Source of the DNA: Vanessa cardui | Lineage: Eukaryota; Arthropoda; Insecta; Lepidoptera; Nymphalidae | NCBI RefSeq assembly: GCF_905220365.1 | Contig: NC_061140.1 | Location: 2,172,501-2,236,500 of the forward strand | Length of the DNA: 64,000 nt | Direction: 5' to 3' | Shown here: piece after piece, positions 25,001 to 36,544 of the stretch | Layout: each line of letters begins with the position of its first letter | How positions within the stretch are numbered: position 1 is the first letter of the stretch | Notes under the pieces: model-generated | The model's database searches: none | What the model saw: only the letters and a program-made list of their open reading frames with translations | Told to the model about the DNA's origin: nothing | Position numbers and translations under genes: made by a program

Positions 25001-28000
25001 CTAGGTAGCGATTTATTTTTAGACAGCAGATGCACACACAAATAACTTAAACAAGCGCTTGATTGGTACAGTCTAATAATTAATCTTGAGCGCTATTCTG
25101 TCTGTGTTGCTATCCTTAATTTGTATTTTTTTTTCTGTGACATATTTTTTTCTAGCCAGACAGCATCACGATATAAGTTTGAATGTAACTTTAATTTCTT
25201 CTTGCCACTTATTTAAAAATGATCGTTAGAACCTAATTACGTACGCAGAGATCCTGCCTTAAGTTTATATATATTTTTGTTCTCAATGCAATACAATCTA
25301 ATAAAACTATTTATATTCTAATCGAACAGTTCTACATTTAATACCTATATTTTAATTTTAATAAAATAAAAGATTGAAATTATAGCATTTTTTTTATTTT
25401 CCTCTCTTACAGATAAAAACAAAGCAACCAATCAAATATATAGCAAAACCAAACAACGACATCACAATCAAAATAATGGTGCATATAGACAAAGAGTTGA
25501 CGAGGAAACTAGTCCAAGAGTACGGGTTGAAGACGAGGAAGAAATTAAAAAACCTCACGCATGGTATATTAGAGAGCGCCAGGAAACTCTTCATGCATCC
25601 AAGTCTGAACCAAACGATTAACTTCAAGTTATTGGATACGAGGTTTTTAAGAAACAATAGAGTAATAGCGATGGATGAAAACGCTCCAAAGTATCTCAGC
25701 AGCTACTGTGACTGGCAGAGTAAGAAGAAAATCAGCGAGCGGACCCTGTACTATTCAGTGCTGCTGACTGGATTAGACCTATTCCATGTGAACAACGGCA
25801 AACTAATCAGGAGTAACTCAGGTAAGAATATGTATAAAACAAAATAAACGACTGTTTTCATGTCAAAAATTATCTACGATACGTATAGTAGGACAGAACT
25901 TAGATATAGCATCGGCAAATTCAATAAAACCGATTACTGCCGATTTACACAACCAATAGAAATAGCTCCCTATCGCGCCAATCGATGCTATTCGTCGCTG
26001 TAGATTCTCGTTCCCGTTCAACCCTAGAAAGAAAATGCATGTAAATTGACGTGTCAAATTGACGAATATATAAGGTCATATGATATTACAAGTTATTATG
26101 TTTTTGTAAAGATCATATTCACATAAGAAATTAATATTGATAATCTGGGATAGCATACTTAAATCAGATGTGATCGGTTTTACGAATTTTGCCGATGCTA
26201 CATCTAAGTTGTGTCGTACTATAATTATCACTAAAAGACGTTTCGTATGTGTCGATTTTGTATGTATAATAGTAAAATTAATAGAAATGACGTCAAAGCC
26301 TCAAAAATCAATAACCGTCAATCGCAAACTGGTCGCATAGCTATGAAAACATCTAAGATTCGATACTGATCCCTTGAACTACCATCGTGCCTACAAATAA
26401 CATAATATCTAAAATTATTGAATAGGCCATTAATCTTAAAAAAGTTTTTAATGAAATCTAAATAAGATAATAACAGTAATTCATAAACAGAACAAAATAT
26501 TATGTTATGAACAAATATTAATTCTAAAAGACATCGGTGTGGTTCTATAAGAATTAACTTTGAATCACACTCGTGGAATATTGACTTACGGTCATACGCA
26601 ATTTTGATACGTATGTCCAACAAGTTTATTATTATTAGAGTCATTATAGCATATCACAATCAGACATTCCACGCTTGTGTGCTGCGGTGAGTTTTGAGTT
26701 TCTTCTTCCTCGATTCGATCGTAAAAGCTTTAATCAATGAAATTCCTTGTTTTATGTAACTAATTTTATGATTAAAGTGTAATCATTTTTAATGTCAGTG
26801 TTTTATAGATAATGCCAATAATAATTATGTTATATATCGAACGTAACGAAGATACTCCTAAATCGGTGGGATTTCGGGATTGATGATGATTTTTTTTATT
26901 GGTGTATTTAAATCAGTCCTGGTACTATTTAGGTAGCAGTAAATTAAATAAAATTAAATTATTGAATAAAAATAAAGCTAAATTATCATCATCAGCTTGT
27001 AAATTATCCTTTTTGACTATAAGGTTTTAGGAACATATTCCACCACGCTGCTTCAATTAATGGATACACATGTGGTCGAATTTCGTTAGAATTAGTCACA
27101 TGCAGGTTTCCTCACGATGTTCCTTCACCGCCGAGCACGAAATGAATTGTAAACACATTATAAGCGAATGAAAATTCAGTGGTTTTCAACCGGTAATCAT
27201 CGGTTAAGATACACTAGTTCTAACCACTGAGAAATCTCGGCTCTCTCACCGCTAAATTATGATATAACACAATGTACAAGTACAGTGAAAGAAAAATAAC
27301 ATTAGCTTAGTAACAACAAAAAATAACTATATTCTTAGGTATTTAAACTTATTTTTTTTTTACAATCTCTAATACTATGTGTGTTGTTACAGGTCGTGGA
27401 TACACGAGAGGCATGTGCAGTGCCAGAAAAAGCTGTGCTCTCATTGAATGGGATCCAAGAACTATTGGGTTTTTATTAGCACATGAAATTGGTCACAGGT
27501 TAGACATATGTTCTTTTTTAATGGAAGTATATGCTTCACTAGTAGATTTCCTATTGATTGACTAAGAAAGGTTTCTGTTTGAGTAGAAGATTTGGAACCA
27601 ATTCCAAAATTGCATAAATGCCGATTTTGCCAACAAAGCACGTTATACATAAGAAATTTCAATAATTCGACTTAAGCCTAAAAATACAGACAGAAGATCT
27701 CAGATCGTGAGTACCTTTTATTTAATTTAAAGAAATATATCAACTTTTTTCAGCCTAGGCATGAGGCATGATGGACCACCATATAATCAATGCAGTGATC
27801 AGAAAAATATCATGGCGGTAAGATACGAGGAATCTCACCACCCGACCAGCTGGTCGCCTTGCAGTTGGTATTCGCTGAGACAATTTTTAAAGTGAGAAGT
27901 TTAATTAATTTTTATTCTAATTTACGTTTTGCTACTAACATACCTTCCATTTAAACAGGATGTACCATATGCGCTACATTGCCGAAATAGAGACCTATTT

Positions 28001-28707
28001 TCAATTTTAGCATTTATTATGTAAACTATACACGTCGGTCAGGTAGCAATGACCTCATTCATTATTGTCTAAACTTTTAACTTATAGTGACGATGTTTCA
28101 GTTGCTAGAACATCTGAATCTTAAATGAAGATTAGGGGTTCAATTCCGAGAATAGATCTGCTCATTCATGTTACCCTTGCACATTTTAAAGTTTGGTTGT
28201 AAATATATCTGTAGTGTTTGCTTACTTTAAAATTAAAAGTGGAGGTGTGCTTTAGTGAGTAGGTACCTAAAGAGAGTGTAACTAAATTTTCAGGTGAAAG
28301 AAAACTTTATTTATTGCTATACGTTCAGGAAATATTATGTTATCCTATAAAAATGTAATTATTTAAATAACATTTTTTTTAATAAGTATTTTCTAACAAA
28401 CGCCAAATGCTTACGTCTTTTCTTATAAACATCGCTAAGTTAAACATTGATGTTTTTCTGATATCATTAATTTCACATCTATGAAATAAAGACACAGTAT
28501 TGTTTAACTAACCACCCAATAAAATTTATTTTTTAAACAGGTAAAATTTATAAAAATGTTAGCCTTACAAAATGTTTGAAGCAAACTTCATATATACGTC
28601 GGAATGTAAAATTGCTTTTATTTTTCCACAGGACCAGCAAATCTTGGTGTCTTAGAACCCAGTATGATAGAAGAGTAACATCAAAATATACTACATCGAA
28701 GAACTGA
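22033..28707 (+). CDS. Secreted ADAMTS-like zinc metalloprotease, catalytic domain only
   Basis: Five exons (22033-22092, 25413-25821, 27393-27498, 27754-27891, 28632-28707) join in frame to 262 residues. Residues 1-18 or so form a signal peptide (MKLCLVWLLFTIVDFGYGGQ is exon 1). The M12B/reprolysin domain starts near residue 40 (IKIMVHIDKEL). The zinc site HEIGHSLGMRHD is at 187-198 with ligands His187, His191, His197 and catalytic Glu188; the Met-turn is NIMA at 210-213. GMCSARKSCALIEWD and WSPCSWYSLRQFL are hallmarks of ADAMTS catalytic domains. Six cysteines (119, 165, 171, 205, 228, 244) would make three disulfides. There is no prodomain with cysteine switch and no disintegrin, thrombospondin or spacer module; the protein stops 18 residues after Cys244. 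Likely extracellular protein cleavage; substrate unknown. All catalytic residues are intact, so it looks functional. Confidence 0.9.
22660..22880 (+). repeat. Repeat C copy in metalloprotease intron 1
   Basis: It carries the ordered words 'cagccctgggaatcgtt', 'gtagttgcactgg', 'gaccagaacacaaaaatgct' and 'tacctacccaagctggc' then 'acaaagccctactacca', all diverged from the copy at 46630. Confidence 0.65.
22881..24581. other. Intron 1 of the metalloprotease gene, no feature seen
   Basis: AT-rich intron sequence; no exon-like or repeat-like segment was recognised. Confidence 0.4.
24582..24790 (-). mobile_element. Interspersed element end, family G
   Basis: It starts 'ctagctgtgcccgcgac' and continues with 'ctgccagtgaaagtccct' and 'ggtccagccgttccagag', a layout shared with 30746-30930 and 62580-62790. 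The CTAG end suggests a Helitron-like 3' end. It lies within intron 1. Confidence 0.5.
25413..25821 (+). CDS. Metalloprotease exon 2
   Basis: Acceptor 'ctcttacag', donor 'gtaaga', residues 21-156 plus one base. It holds the N-terminal half of the protease domain, with two N-glycosylation sequons (NLT at 67, NQT at 86) and Cys119. Codon use is GC-richer than the flanks. Confidence 0.9.
25884..26223. mobile_element. MITE of family E, copy 2 (longest)
   Basis: The right end 'catctaagttgtgtcgtact' is the inverted copy of the left 'agtaggacagaacttagat'. The element is ~340 bp, sits 63 bases after metalloprotease exon 2 and is flanked by TATA-like bases on both sides. Confidence 0.8.
26993..27244 (-). 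mobile_element. SINE A in metalloprotease intron 2
   Basis: Minus-strand order of 'ccaccacgctg', 'cacatgcaggtttcctcac' and 'cgagcacgaaatgaattg' with a decayed head (B-box changed). The 3' end is degenerate. Confidence 0.75.
27393..27498 (+). CDS. Metalloprotease exon 3, start of zinc site
   Basis: Acceptor 'gttacag', donor 'gttaga', phases 1 and 2. It encodes GMCSARKSCALIEWD and ends in HEIGH, so the zinc-binding motif is split by an intron after His191. Confidence 0.93.
27754..27891 (+). CDS. Metalloprotease exon 4, rest of zinc site and Met-turn
   Basis: Acceptor 'ttttttcag', donor 'gtgaga'. The first base completes Ser192, then LGMRHD supplies the third zinc ligand; the Met-turn NIMA and WSPCSWYS follow. 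Confidence 0.93.
28088..28210 (+). mobile_element. Decayed tRNA-like SINE head in intron 4
   Basis: The segment has 'gttgctagaacatctgaatc' and a B-box-like GGTTCAATTCC with tRNA spacing, then no recognisable body. Confidence 0.4.
28632..28707 (+). CDS. Metalloprotease exon 5 and stop
   Basis: Acceptor 'tttttccacag'. It completes Lys238 and encodes TSKSWCLRTQYDRRV and a short basic tail to TGA. Cys244 is the last conserved cysteine of the catalytic domain. Confidence 0.85.
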
Positions 28708-29006
28708 TATTAACGTGATAAAGAGTACTTTATTATATAATGAACTATCTAGTCAGATAATTAGTTTACACTGGCTCCAATAGTTAATATGGATTAACCG
28801 TAACAAATACATTGGTACTTTGATACAATTTAAGGCTTAAATCCTAGTTAAAGATATAGAGACTTCTTAAATATGACCTCTTTTTAAAGTAAGCTTAGCT
28901 CAAAGTTCCTTAGATATAAAATAATAGGTTATTATTTATCATAAGTAACGGTATTAAAACTTCCTAACTTTTATATTTTTACTAATATAATTGTTTTAGC
29001 GTAAAA

Positions 29007-29012
29007 AATAAA
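29007..29012 (+). promoter_or_regulatory. Poly(A) signal AATAAA of the metalloprotease gene
   Basis: The first AATAAA after the stop codon lies 300 bases downstream. Others occur near 29411 and 29470 and could serve as alternatives. Confidence 0.5.
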
Positions 29013-29801
29013 TGAAGGAGATAATCTCTCTATGCTTATGTTTTCGAAGACTTCAAATCTTTCTCAGTTGCTCATTAATTACTGTTGAGTTATTTTTTAA
29101 TGAAAATATGTTTTAAAGTAAAGTGCCCACATAAGATTTGGGGACGAATATTACTATGTGTCATTAGATATATAAATGTACCTTTAAGTTAAAAGAAACG
29201 TCACATTAAAATGAAACACATTTTTACAATTTAGTATCTATATTAATATAAGCTATACAAAAAATACTCATACAAATTGTATAATTAATATGTTTCGAGA
29301 TATCTGAGATATAATTTACTATATACGATTCCATTGTTATTCTCTTACTTATTAATAAGGACGTCTGTGTAACTTTAATGAGCATTTAAATAATAATTTT
29401 AAGTATGATAAATAAACGCATTTGTAAATTATTTCAATTATAATCTAAGTGTAATTACAAGATAAACAAATAAAACCTGTTTTAACCTTACTTTATTTTA
29501 AAACATATTGCTATCTCTCTACAAAATAACAAACCTATGAATTGCTAATATCATTCAATCAGGCGCTCTTTAGAGCCTTTAAAAATGAGTAAAGTGCCAA
29601 ACTATGTAAGAAAGCAGTTTATCTGTACAGAAATAAATTATTCGCAGGAGCAGTCCGAGGATAGGATATAAGTTGCAATGAATAGTATGTACATGCCTTG
29701 GGTAACTAGTTAAGCTATTATATATGGTCCTGTGTTGGCATCTGATCTTCATGTGCTAGATTATCTTTCAAATACATTATGAAACAGGGTACAAAGAAAA
29801 T
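29013..29801. other. Metalloprotease 3' flank, nothing recognised
   Basis: AT-rich sequence with a few further poly(A)-type hexamers; no gene or repeat recognised. Confidence 0.4.
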
Positions 29802-30038
29802 TAGGCGAAGGCCTGCTCTCCCTTTGAGGAGAAGGTTTTAGAATATATTCCACGACGCTTTTCCAATGCCGGTTAGTGGAATACACATGTGGCAGAATTT
29901 CTATAAAATTAGACACGTGCAGGCTTCCTCAATATGTTTTTCTTCACCGCCAAACACGAGATTAATTATAAACATAAATTAAGCGCACAAACATTCAATA
30001 ATTCCTGCCTGGGTTTGAACCCGCAATCATTGGTTAAT
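29802..30038 (-). mobile_element. SINE A, head truncated
   Basis: The body and B-box (GGTTTGAACCC on the + strand) are present, but the sequence breaks off after 'aatcattggttaa', before the A-box. Confidence 0.8.
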
Positions 30039-30350
30039 AACAAAGTATATAACAGAAAGTTAACATCAATAGAGCCTTTAAAATAATATAGACTATAAAA
30101 CGCTTGTATACGTATAGAATGTCACATTATGATATAAATTGTAGAACAAAACACCAGACATAGACAAAGGGTCAGCTACAGATGCATACATTGATTGCAT
30201 GTAAATGGAACGGCCGACGAGCATAAACAATAAATTTTGGGGGAAAATATGTGTACTTAGAATGAACCAACTTTGCTATCTTTGTGTGCGTGGCAGTTAA
30301 CTTGACACGCACCGAACGTCAACTAGTGTGTGTGTAAAGTAAAGTAAAGT

Positions 30351-30643
30351 AACAACCTGTACATTTCCCACTGCTGAGATAAGGCCTCCTCTTCCATTAA
30401 GAAGAGGGTTTGGAACATATTCCACCACGCTGTTCTAATGCGGGTTGGTAGAATTTACATGTGGCAGAATTTCGATTAAATTAGACACATGAAGGTTTCC
30501 TCACGATGTTTTCCTTCACCGCCGAGCACGATATGAATTATAAACACAAATTAAGCACATATATATAGTGGTGCTTGCCTATGTTTGAACCCGCAATCAT
30601 CGGGTAAGATACACGCGTTCTAACCACTGGGCCATCTCAGCTC
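30351..30643 (-). mobile_element. SINE A, complete, with target duplication
   Basis: Head, body and an 'aagtaaagtaaagt'-type tail are present. Both sides carry 'gtgtgtgtaa' (about 30328 and 30646), consistent with a target-site duplication. The tail differs from the (GTT)n tails of other copies. Confidence 0.88.
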
Positions 30644-30745
30644 GTGTGTGTGTAATAAATGTAAACTGTTGGACACTATTTTTTAAGACATTGTCAACGT
30701 TGACAGTCTTTCTAGACACATAAATCAAAGCATTAATAATTTATT

Positions 30746-30930
30746 TATAACTATCCGGGCCCACAAGTTCAAAATAATTGATGTAGCCTATGTTACTCCT
30801 TATTACATCAGCTAGCTGCTGGTGAAAATCCCGTAAGAGCAGACCAGCCAGACAAAAGACAGACAGACAAAAATTGTAAAAAAAATGTCATTTTGGATTA
30901 TGTACCGTGTATATATACATATGATTGATG
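30746..30930 (-). mobile_element. Interspersed element end, family G
   Basis: It shares 'agctgctggtgaaaatccc', 'gacagacagacaaaaattg' and 'tatgtaccgtgtatat' with 24582-24790. Confidence 0.5.
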
Positions 30931-31439
30931 AGTGTATATATATAATTTTGGTAAAAAGCGATTATTTTAATAATACAAACAGACACTCTAATTTTATTTT
31001 ATGCATAGATTAATTTTATTTTCGAAAGGTAACAATTTGTAACCTTGAGTTTTAAGGAATTCCAAAGTTCCTAAAGCTATTCACAATATTTAAGACAAAG
31101 CTTACGCATTTAATACTATTCTACATGATATACATCTGAATGCTATTAGTTAGAATTAGTTGAATCTGAATCTAAAATTGCGGATTCAAAATCTGGAAAG
31201 CGTCAATAATTTCACGTACTGAATTTATATTGTGTTTATAATTCATTTTGTGCTTGACGGTGAAAGAAATATTAGTCTTTAAACTTGTCTGCATTAAACC
31301 TGCTTTGTTGGTATTTGGTCAGAAGCTCTCAACCTCTATGGGCATTTAAAGTCTGTACTGTTTATACTTTAAATAAAACCACCGAAAAATTAGGTACTGT
31401 CTATGAGAATGGCAAAAAAAATCCCCTTAAATATTTATT

Positions 31440-31606
31440 TTATTGGGTTTTTAGCATATATTGTTTGTTAGAGTGGCAACACAAATACATGAAGTATTTG
31501 TGGAAATTTCAACTGTCTTTCTATCACGGTTCAAGAGATACAGCCTAGTGCAGACATACGGATAGTAGTAATTGGGTCTCATTTGGGTACGCAACCCCAA
31601 AAATGT
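31440..31606 (+). repeat. Interspersed repeat 3' end ('gggtacgcaacccc')
   Basis: The phrase 'cacggttcaagagatacagc' followed by 'gggtctcatttgggtacgc' and 'aaccccaaaa' is a common lepidopteran repeat end. An 87-codon frame from 31285 runs into it and is not supported as a gene. Confidence 0.5.
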
Positions 31607-32308
31607 GTACACAATTGAACCAACGCTTCACAGTGTAATGTATATCTATTATATAAATCATTGGCCTACTTGCTCACCTGTCTTTTTACAATAAGAAATT
31701 TGAGTAAGATACCTTTCACACAGATTACGCGTCTGAAATACAAATGTTATTTATAATGAAAATAAAACACTTTCTCCGCTATATCCGCAAATACGGAGCA
31801 ACAATGCGTTTATAATGTTAAATTCAGGTCACGCGCATCCATCTGTGGATCGTCTGCGTGATATTATTGTTAAAAAAACAACGTGTATGTTTGTCTATTA
31901 TATCTATCTATTATCTTATTTTTATGTCATACATTGTAAACTTTCATATTTTTATTATTATTGAAATTTTGTTATTTATATTTTCAGTTATATCATACTT
32001 TATGACTGATATTATTCAATCTTTAGACCTTTTGATAAGTACAAACACACCATCAGATCAAATGGTTAGGTATCATCCCCCCACTTACACTACCTTACCC
32101 AAACTTCATACAATTCATTGTCAATTTATCTTAGAGGATAATCTTCCAAAAACCTGTAGCGCACAATTCCTTTACAAACTTATTCATATCTACTAACTTA
32201 GCTACGTAATGCTAACGACATCATACACCCTTGCTTCTTGCAAATGTATATAAATTTTACGCTACTTATATTATATTTAATAAAATATTTTGATTTATGG
32301 ATTACTAA

Positions 32309-32470
32309 CTGACCCTTTACCCGCGCGATAGATTACAAATCGTTTGCCCCAATTTTACCCCCTCGGGAGGTTTAACAAAAAGTACCATAACATCGAGTCC
32401 TTAAAGTCAAACTATCTACAACTTTCATCAAAATCGGTTCAGCGGTTTAAATATTAGTATAGATATATTT
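32309..32470. repeat. Interspersed repeat fragment
   Basis: It contains 'cccgcgcgatagat', 'atcaaaatcggttcagcgg' and 'aatattagtatagatat', an end pattern known from widespread non-autonomous elements of Lepidoptera. Non-coding. Confidence 0.45.
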
Positions 32471-32763
32471 ATAGGTAAGCCTCATTATCATCGGTATGGT
32501 CGATAGTTACCAAGTTTTCAAGCAGATGGTATAGATGGGTAATGTTGGAGCAGAAACATAGAAAATTAATCATTTTTTTTCATAATTTTAAATCGCTAAG
32601 TTATAACTTGCAACTCGATTAAATATACGAGAGCACTGGCCGACCGCTGGTCAAAAAGCGTCGAGGGCGCCGCTCATCTGGTGAATCATTGACTCCGTCG
32701 ATCACAGACAGATGGCGCTAGTGTTCCAATGAGGTTCTGGTGACACTTTTGCTTCACTTGATG

Positions 32764-32981
32764 TAATAGTAACAGCGTTTAAATTTCCCCCTGTTCCCTT
32801 CGACGAGAAGGTTAGGAGCATACTCCACTATGCTGCTCGGTACGGTACATGCAGATTTCCTCAAAATGTTTTCCTTCTCCGCTGAGATCATGATGAATTA
32901 TAAACACAAATTAATTGTATGACAATCCTGTGGTGCTTGCCTTGAACCCACTATCATCGGCTATCATAGGACCATCTCGGC
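32764..32981 (-). mobile_element. SINE A, diverged
   Basis: Body words such as 'gagaaggttaggagcatac' and 'atgcagatttcctcaaaatg' and a short head remain; the box B region is partly lost. Confidence 0.7.
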
Positions 32982-33134
32982 TAATTTCACTTGATATAGT
33001 TTTGTTAAATGACGATTTGAAAGTGCTTGTAAAAGTCTACTTAAAGTAATGGTATCAAATCATGATATCATGAATTGGAAATGATAATAGAATATATGGA
33101 AGAAATCTGAAAAAATAATCATTTTTATGGCTTT

Positions 33135-33312
33135 ATGGTCAACAGATCCGCTCATAGACAATGGCCACCAACATTTAGAACTAAGATGTTGTGTTCCTTT
33201 TGCCTGTAGTTACACTGGCTCAGTTCAAACCGGAATAAAACAATACTGAGTACTGATGATTATCAGTAAAATATTGAATGAATGGGTGGTAATCCAAAGC
33301 CCTACCCAAAGT
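33135..33312 (+). repeat. Repeat C, partial
   Basis: The words 'tagttacactggctcagtt', 'aaaccggaataaaacaatac' and 'ccaaagccctaccc' follow the order of the full copy at 46630-46905. Confidence 0.6.
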
Positions 33313-33544
33313 AAACCTCCATCCCGCCAAGCAGAGTCAGGTTAAAAGTTCGATTTAGTATGAAACTAATCAGTATTCACTCGTTATACAAAACCGAAAG
33401 TACGTTTGGTCATTCCGCGAGAGTGCCGCTAATACAAGTAAAAGTTATGTTATTGTAATTTATTGTTACGATTTTCACGTTCGAAAGTAGCATTTATAAG
33501 AAAGTAGCGCTTAATGATTATTATTATAATTATAAGTGTGCATC

Positions 33545-33690
33545 TTGAAGCGTCAATAGTGCAACGGTTTGACGGCGTAAAAAGTAGCTGGTTCGATTCT
33601 GACCACTTAGATTGTTGTCTAACTAACTTCTAGCATTAAGCTTAATTGGAGAGGTTGTATTAGTTGTAGTTGTTGGTATTAATAATTCCT
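33545..33690 (+). mobile_element. Possible tRNA-derived SINE, third type
   Basis: The B-box GGTTCGATTCT at about 33591 follows 'agtgcaacggtttgacgg', which could be the A-box region. The following 'tgtctaactaacttctagc' is a plausible body. Only one clear copy, so tentative. Confidence 0.4.
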
Positions 33691-33756
33691 TAAATAGATC
33701 ATTGCTTACATTTTATTGATATCTTTGTTATGTAATGTATGTAAATATTTTATCAT

Positions 33757-33973
33757 AACATAGTATAAAACAAAGTCGCTTATTATGTATGCATAGATCT
33801 TTAAAACTACGCAACGGATTTCGATGCGGTTTCTTTTAATAGATAGAGTGATTCGAGAGGAAGGTTTTTGTATATTCGTACATGGACATTATAGAAAAGA
33901 AACACTGATAATTTTGTAAGTTTCTAATGTGATGTCGTAAATAAACAAATTCTGTAGTATATTTAGTATCTCG
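33757..33973 (+). mobile_element. Helitron-like module F, truncated
   Basis: It begins 'catagtataaaacaaagtcg' and stops at 'agtatatttagtatc', directly joined to LINE coding sequence. The GC-rich CTAG end is absent. Confidence 0.6.
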
Positions 33974-33979
33974 CTCGCT

Positions 33980-35150
33980 ATGGATTTCTGCAACATACGG
34001 GGACTCAACTCCAACCTAAACGCCGTTCACCTTCAAGCGATGGCATCCCTCCAATAGCGCTACGGACATGTGCTCACGAGTTGGCAGTTGAGAGCAAGGG
34101 TGAGGCATTAGCCTTCGCTATGTCCTTCGATCGCGCGTGGCACAAAGCGCTTCTTTCGAAGCTTCCTTCCTATGGGCTTCCCGGGAAATTATGCAATTGG
34201 ATTACCAGCTTTTTGACAGATCGGAGCTTACAATTCGTCAAACAAGGCTGCGTTCTATCACCCACTCTGTATCTTCTATATATCAATGATTTGTTGTAAA
34301 TCGGGAACATTCGGGAAAACGTCGAAGAAAACAGGATAAACTTGTGTCTGAAATCGAGTCTTCGTTAAACGAAGTCTCGAACTCGGGTCGGCTAAATCTA
34401 GTCCTTTTCAACCCCAAAGAGACGCAAGTTTGCGCGTTAACCGCTAAAAACACCATTTGTCGTATCTTCACGATTTGAGAACATCCCGATAGCCGCTACA
34501 GGTAGGATCGGAATACTTGGCGTTGATATTTCGAGCCTCGTTCAGTTCGGCGGTCAATTGAAAGGCAAAGCCAAATTGGCTTCAGCCCATCGCCTAAAAC
34601 TTTACGAGGCGCAAATTCGGCCTCACATGGAGTACTGCTCTCACTTCTGGGCAGGTGCTCCCCAGTACCAGCTTCTTCGATTTGACCGTATCCAACGCAG
34701 AGCGGCTCAAGTTATCGACGATCAAGCCCTTTCCGATCCTTTGGCTTTGCGTACAAATGTTGGATCACTCTGCATCTTCTACCGAATTTTTCATGGGGAA
34801 TGTTCCGAGGAATTGTTCGGATTAATCCCGACTGCTGAATTTCACCTTCGGACATTCGAAAACAAAATTCGAAGTTTCACCCGCATCACCTTGATGTCCG
34901 AAAATCCATAACAGCGCGATTTCTTAGACATTTTCTGCCTCGCACAACCACTTTGTGGAACCAGCTTTCGCCGGCGGTTTTTCCGAACCTTTACGACATG
35001 GGAACCTTCAAGAAAAGAGCGTACTCCTTTCTTAGATGTCGACAACGCACCTGCAAGCCTCCTGGTATTGCAGATGTCCATGGGCGGTGGTAGTCACTTT
35101 CCATCAGGTGAGCCTCCTGCTCGTTAGCCACCTATGTCATAAGAAAAACA
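33980..35150 (+). pseudogene. Jockey-type LINE, internally deleted relic
   Basis: The left end reads MDFCNIRGLNSNLNAVH, the usual start of a Jockey-type ORF2 endonuclease. After a deletion, reverse-transcriptase sequence resumes at 34120-34240 (FDRAWHKALLSKLPSYGLPG), skips to GCVLSPTLYLLYINDLL, and then to the thumb and C-terminal part (34330-35060) with frameshifts, including FLPRTTTLWNQLSPAVFPN. The catalytic YADD block is missing. A UTR with A-rich end follows. Not functional. Confidence 0.88.
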
Positions 35151-35499
35151 TCCACATCTGTTTAATGGTCATATTTTCATCCCATCCCATTTTATCATTC
35201 CGACTACATGAACTAATTTTCATGTTTTACTTTGATGGTTACTCTGAAGTTTTTATTTTAAACAAGCAAGTTGTTACCTTTCTGGTGGTGTGGGTGTAAA
35301 GAAACAATATTAAGTTATAAAATTTTTAATGCACAGTAACATAGTATTATAAACAACCAATTACTTAATTTACTAGTTACTTATGTTACTTCTTATAATG
35401 ACTATTATATAAAATTATGCCAGCTAGACTCAGCGTGGGTCACTTGGGATAAAAGGCAAGCTTGAAAATTCAATGTAATTCAATGCAATTCAATATAAG

Positions 35500-35882
35500 G
35501 TTGAAAATTAGGCGCCACTGACGATTATATTAGTTGTTGTGGTTTGAAAGAATACACCGTTCGCCAGACCGGTGTAAACAAAATTTATGATATAATTAAA
35601 AGGGGGTACATCACCAAATTTTCCAGCTACACGTGGATACCGACAACAGCTTAAGGAACAGGCCTGCCGTCCTTGGAGTTGCACCAGCCGCTATCTGGGC
35701 ACACTCAACCAGGAACCTGGAGCTGTTCACTCTTAATATTTCCATTCAAGAAGTCCACGTGGTGGGTAAATCCGATTAAAAAAAAAAACCTCCTTCTGGA
35801 GGTTCAAAGTCCTGCTTACACAAATTGACGATCTCAAGTCCGGAGAACCATTTCAAAGGGTCAAATTTCTTACGAGTCGGTA
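35500..35882 (+). pseudogene. Possible decayed coding sequence of unknown origin
   Basis: This GC-richer island has two overlapping open frames. One, from about 35508, includes TVRQTGVNKIYDIIKRGYIT. The other, from about 35614, includes NRPAVLGVAPAAIWAHSTRN and LELFTLNISIQEVHVVG and stops at 35778; a later piece reads QIDDLKSGEPFQRVKFLTSR. The pattern is reminiscent of a decayed LINE reverse-transcriptase tail, but I could not identify it. It may be chance. Confidence 0.3.
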
Positions 35883-35885
35883 AAC

Positions 35886-36544
35886 ATGATATAAAGTTCT
35901 GTCAAACTTCAAAACTTCATTGTTAATATAAATTCGATATATTCAGTATATCTAATTAGAAGTTTGGATTCGGTGTGAAGCCGATAGTTCCAAAATTCAA
36001 AAAAAACGAAATCGAAAGTTCACGAACCTTTGAAAGGTTAGCGAGTGTGACCAGTATCACTACCAAAATACCCTTAATGAAAAAGGAATTATATCCATAA
36101 TTAAATCAAGGAAATAATTATGGAATAATTATTAAAATTAAGAAAAGCCAAATATGAGGCAAAGTAAATTTATCATAACTAGACTCCGACACCTACATCG
36201 AAGAACTAACCTTTGAACTGGAAGACAGCTATTAAATTAATCTGAAACGATGTCAAATGACCTCTAATAAAATTCAACAAACGAATTAGATGATTAAAAT
36301 CTTATTTTAATAGTTGTTTTAATGCACCTTTAAAACAAATGCAATTTATTTTATTAATTAAAATTTTAGAAAATGCCAAGTTGAAGCGGTAAACTAGCAA
36401 CACCGACATACATTACTTGGGAAATGGGTAAATGGCACGGAATTTAGCGAATTGACACTTTTTTGACGTTTTATATAATTATAAAAAAAAGTTAAAATTA
36501 TGAAAATAATTTTTAATGTAACAAAGTTTCGATAGATTTAACGC
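35886..36544. other. AT-rich intergenic, nothing recognised
   Basis: No gene or named repeat recognised. Confidence 0.35.

Noticed and set aside
25476..25847. 123-codon frame read as a stand-alone gene
   Set aside because: It is the internal part of metalloprotease exon 2; the true exon starts at 25413 and the frame past 25821 is intronic.
31858..32196. 112-codon + strand frame
   Set aside because: Highly A/T-driven composition, hydrophobic by base bias, no domain, signal context or splice partners.
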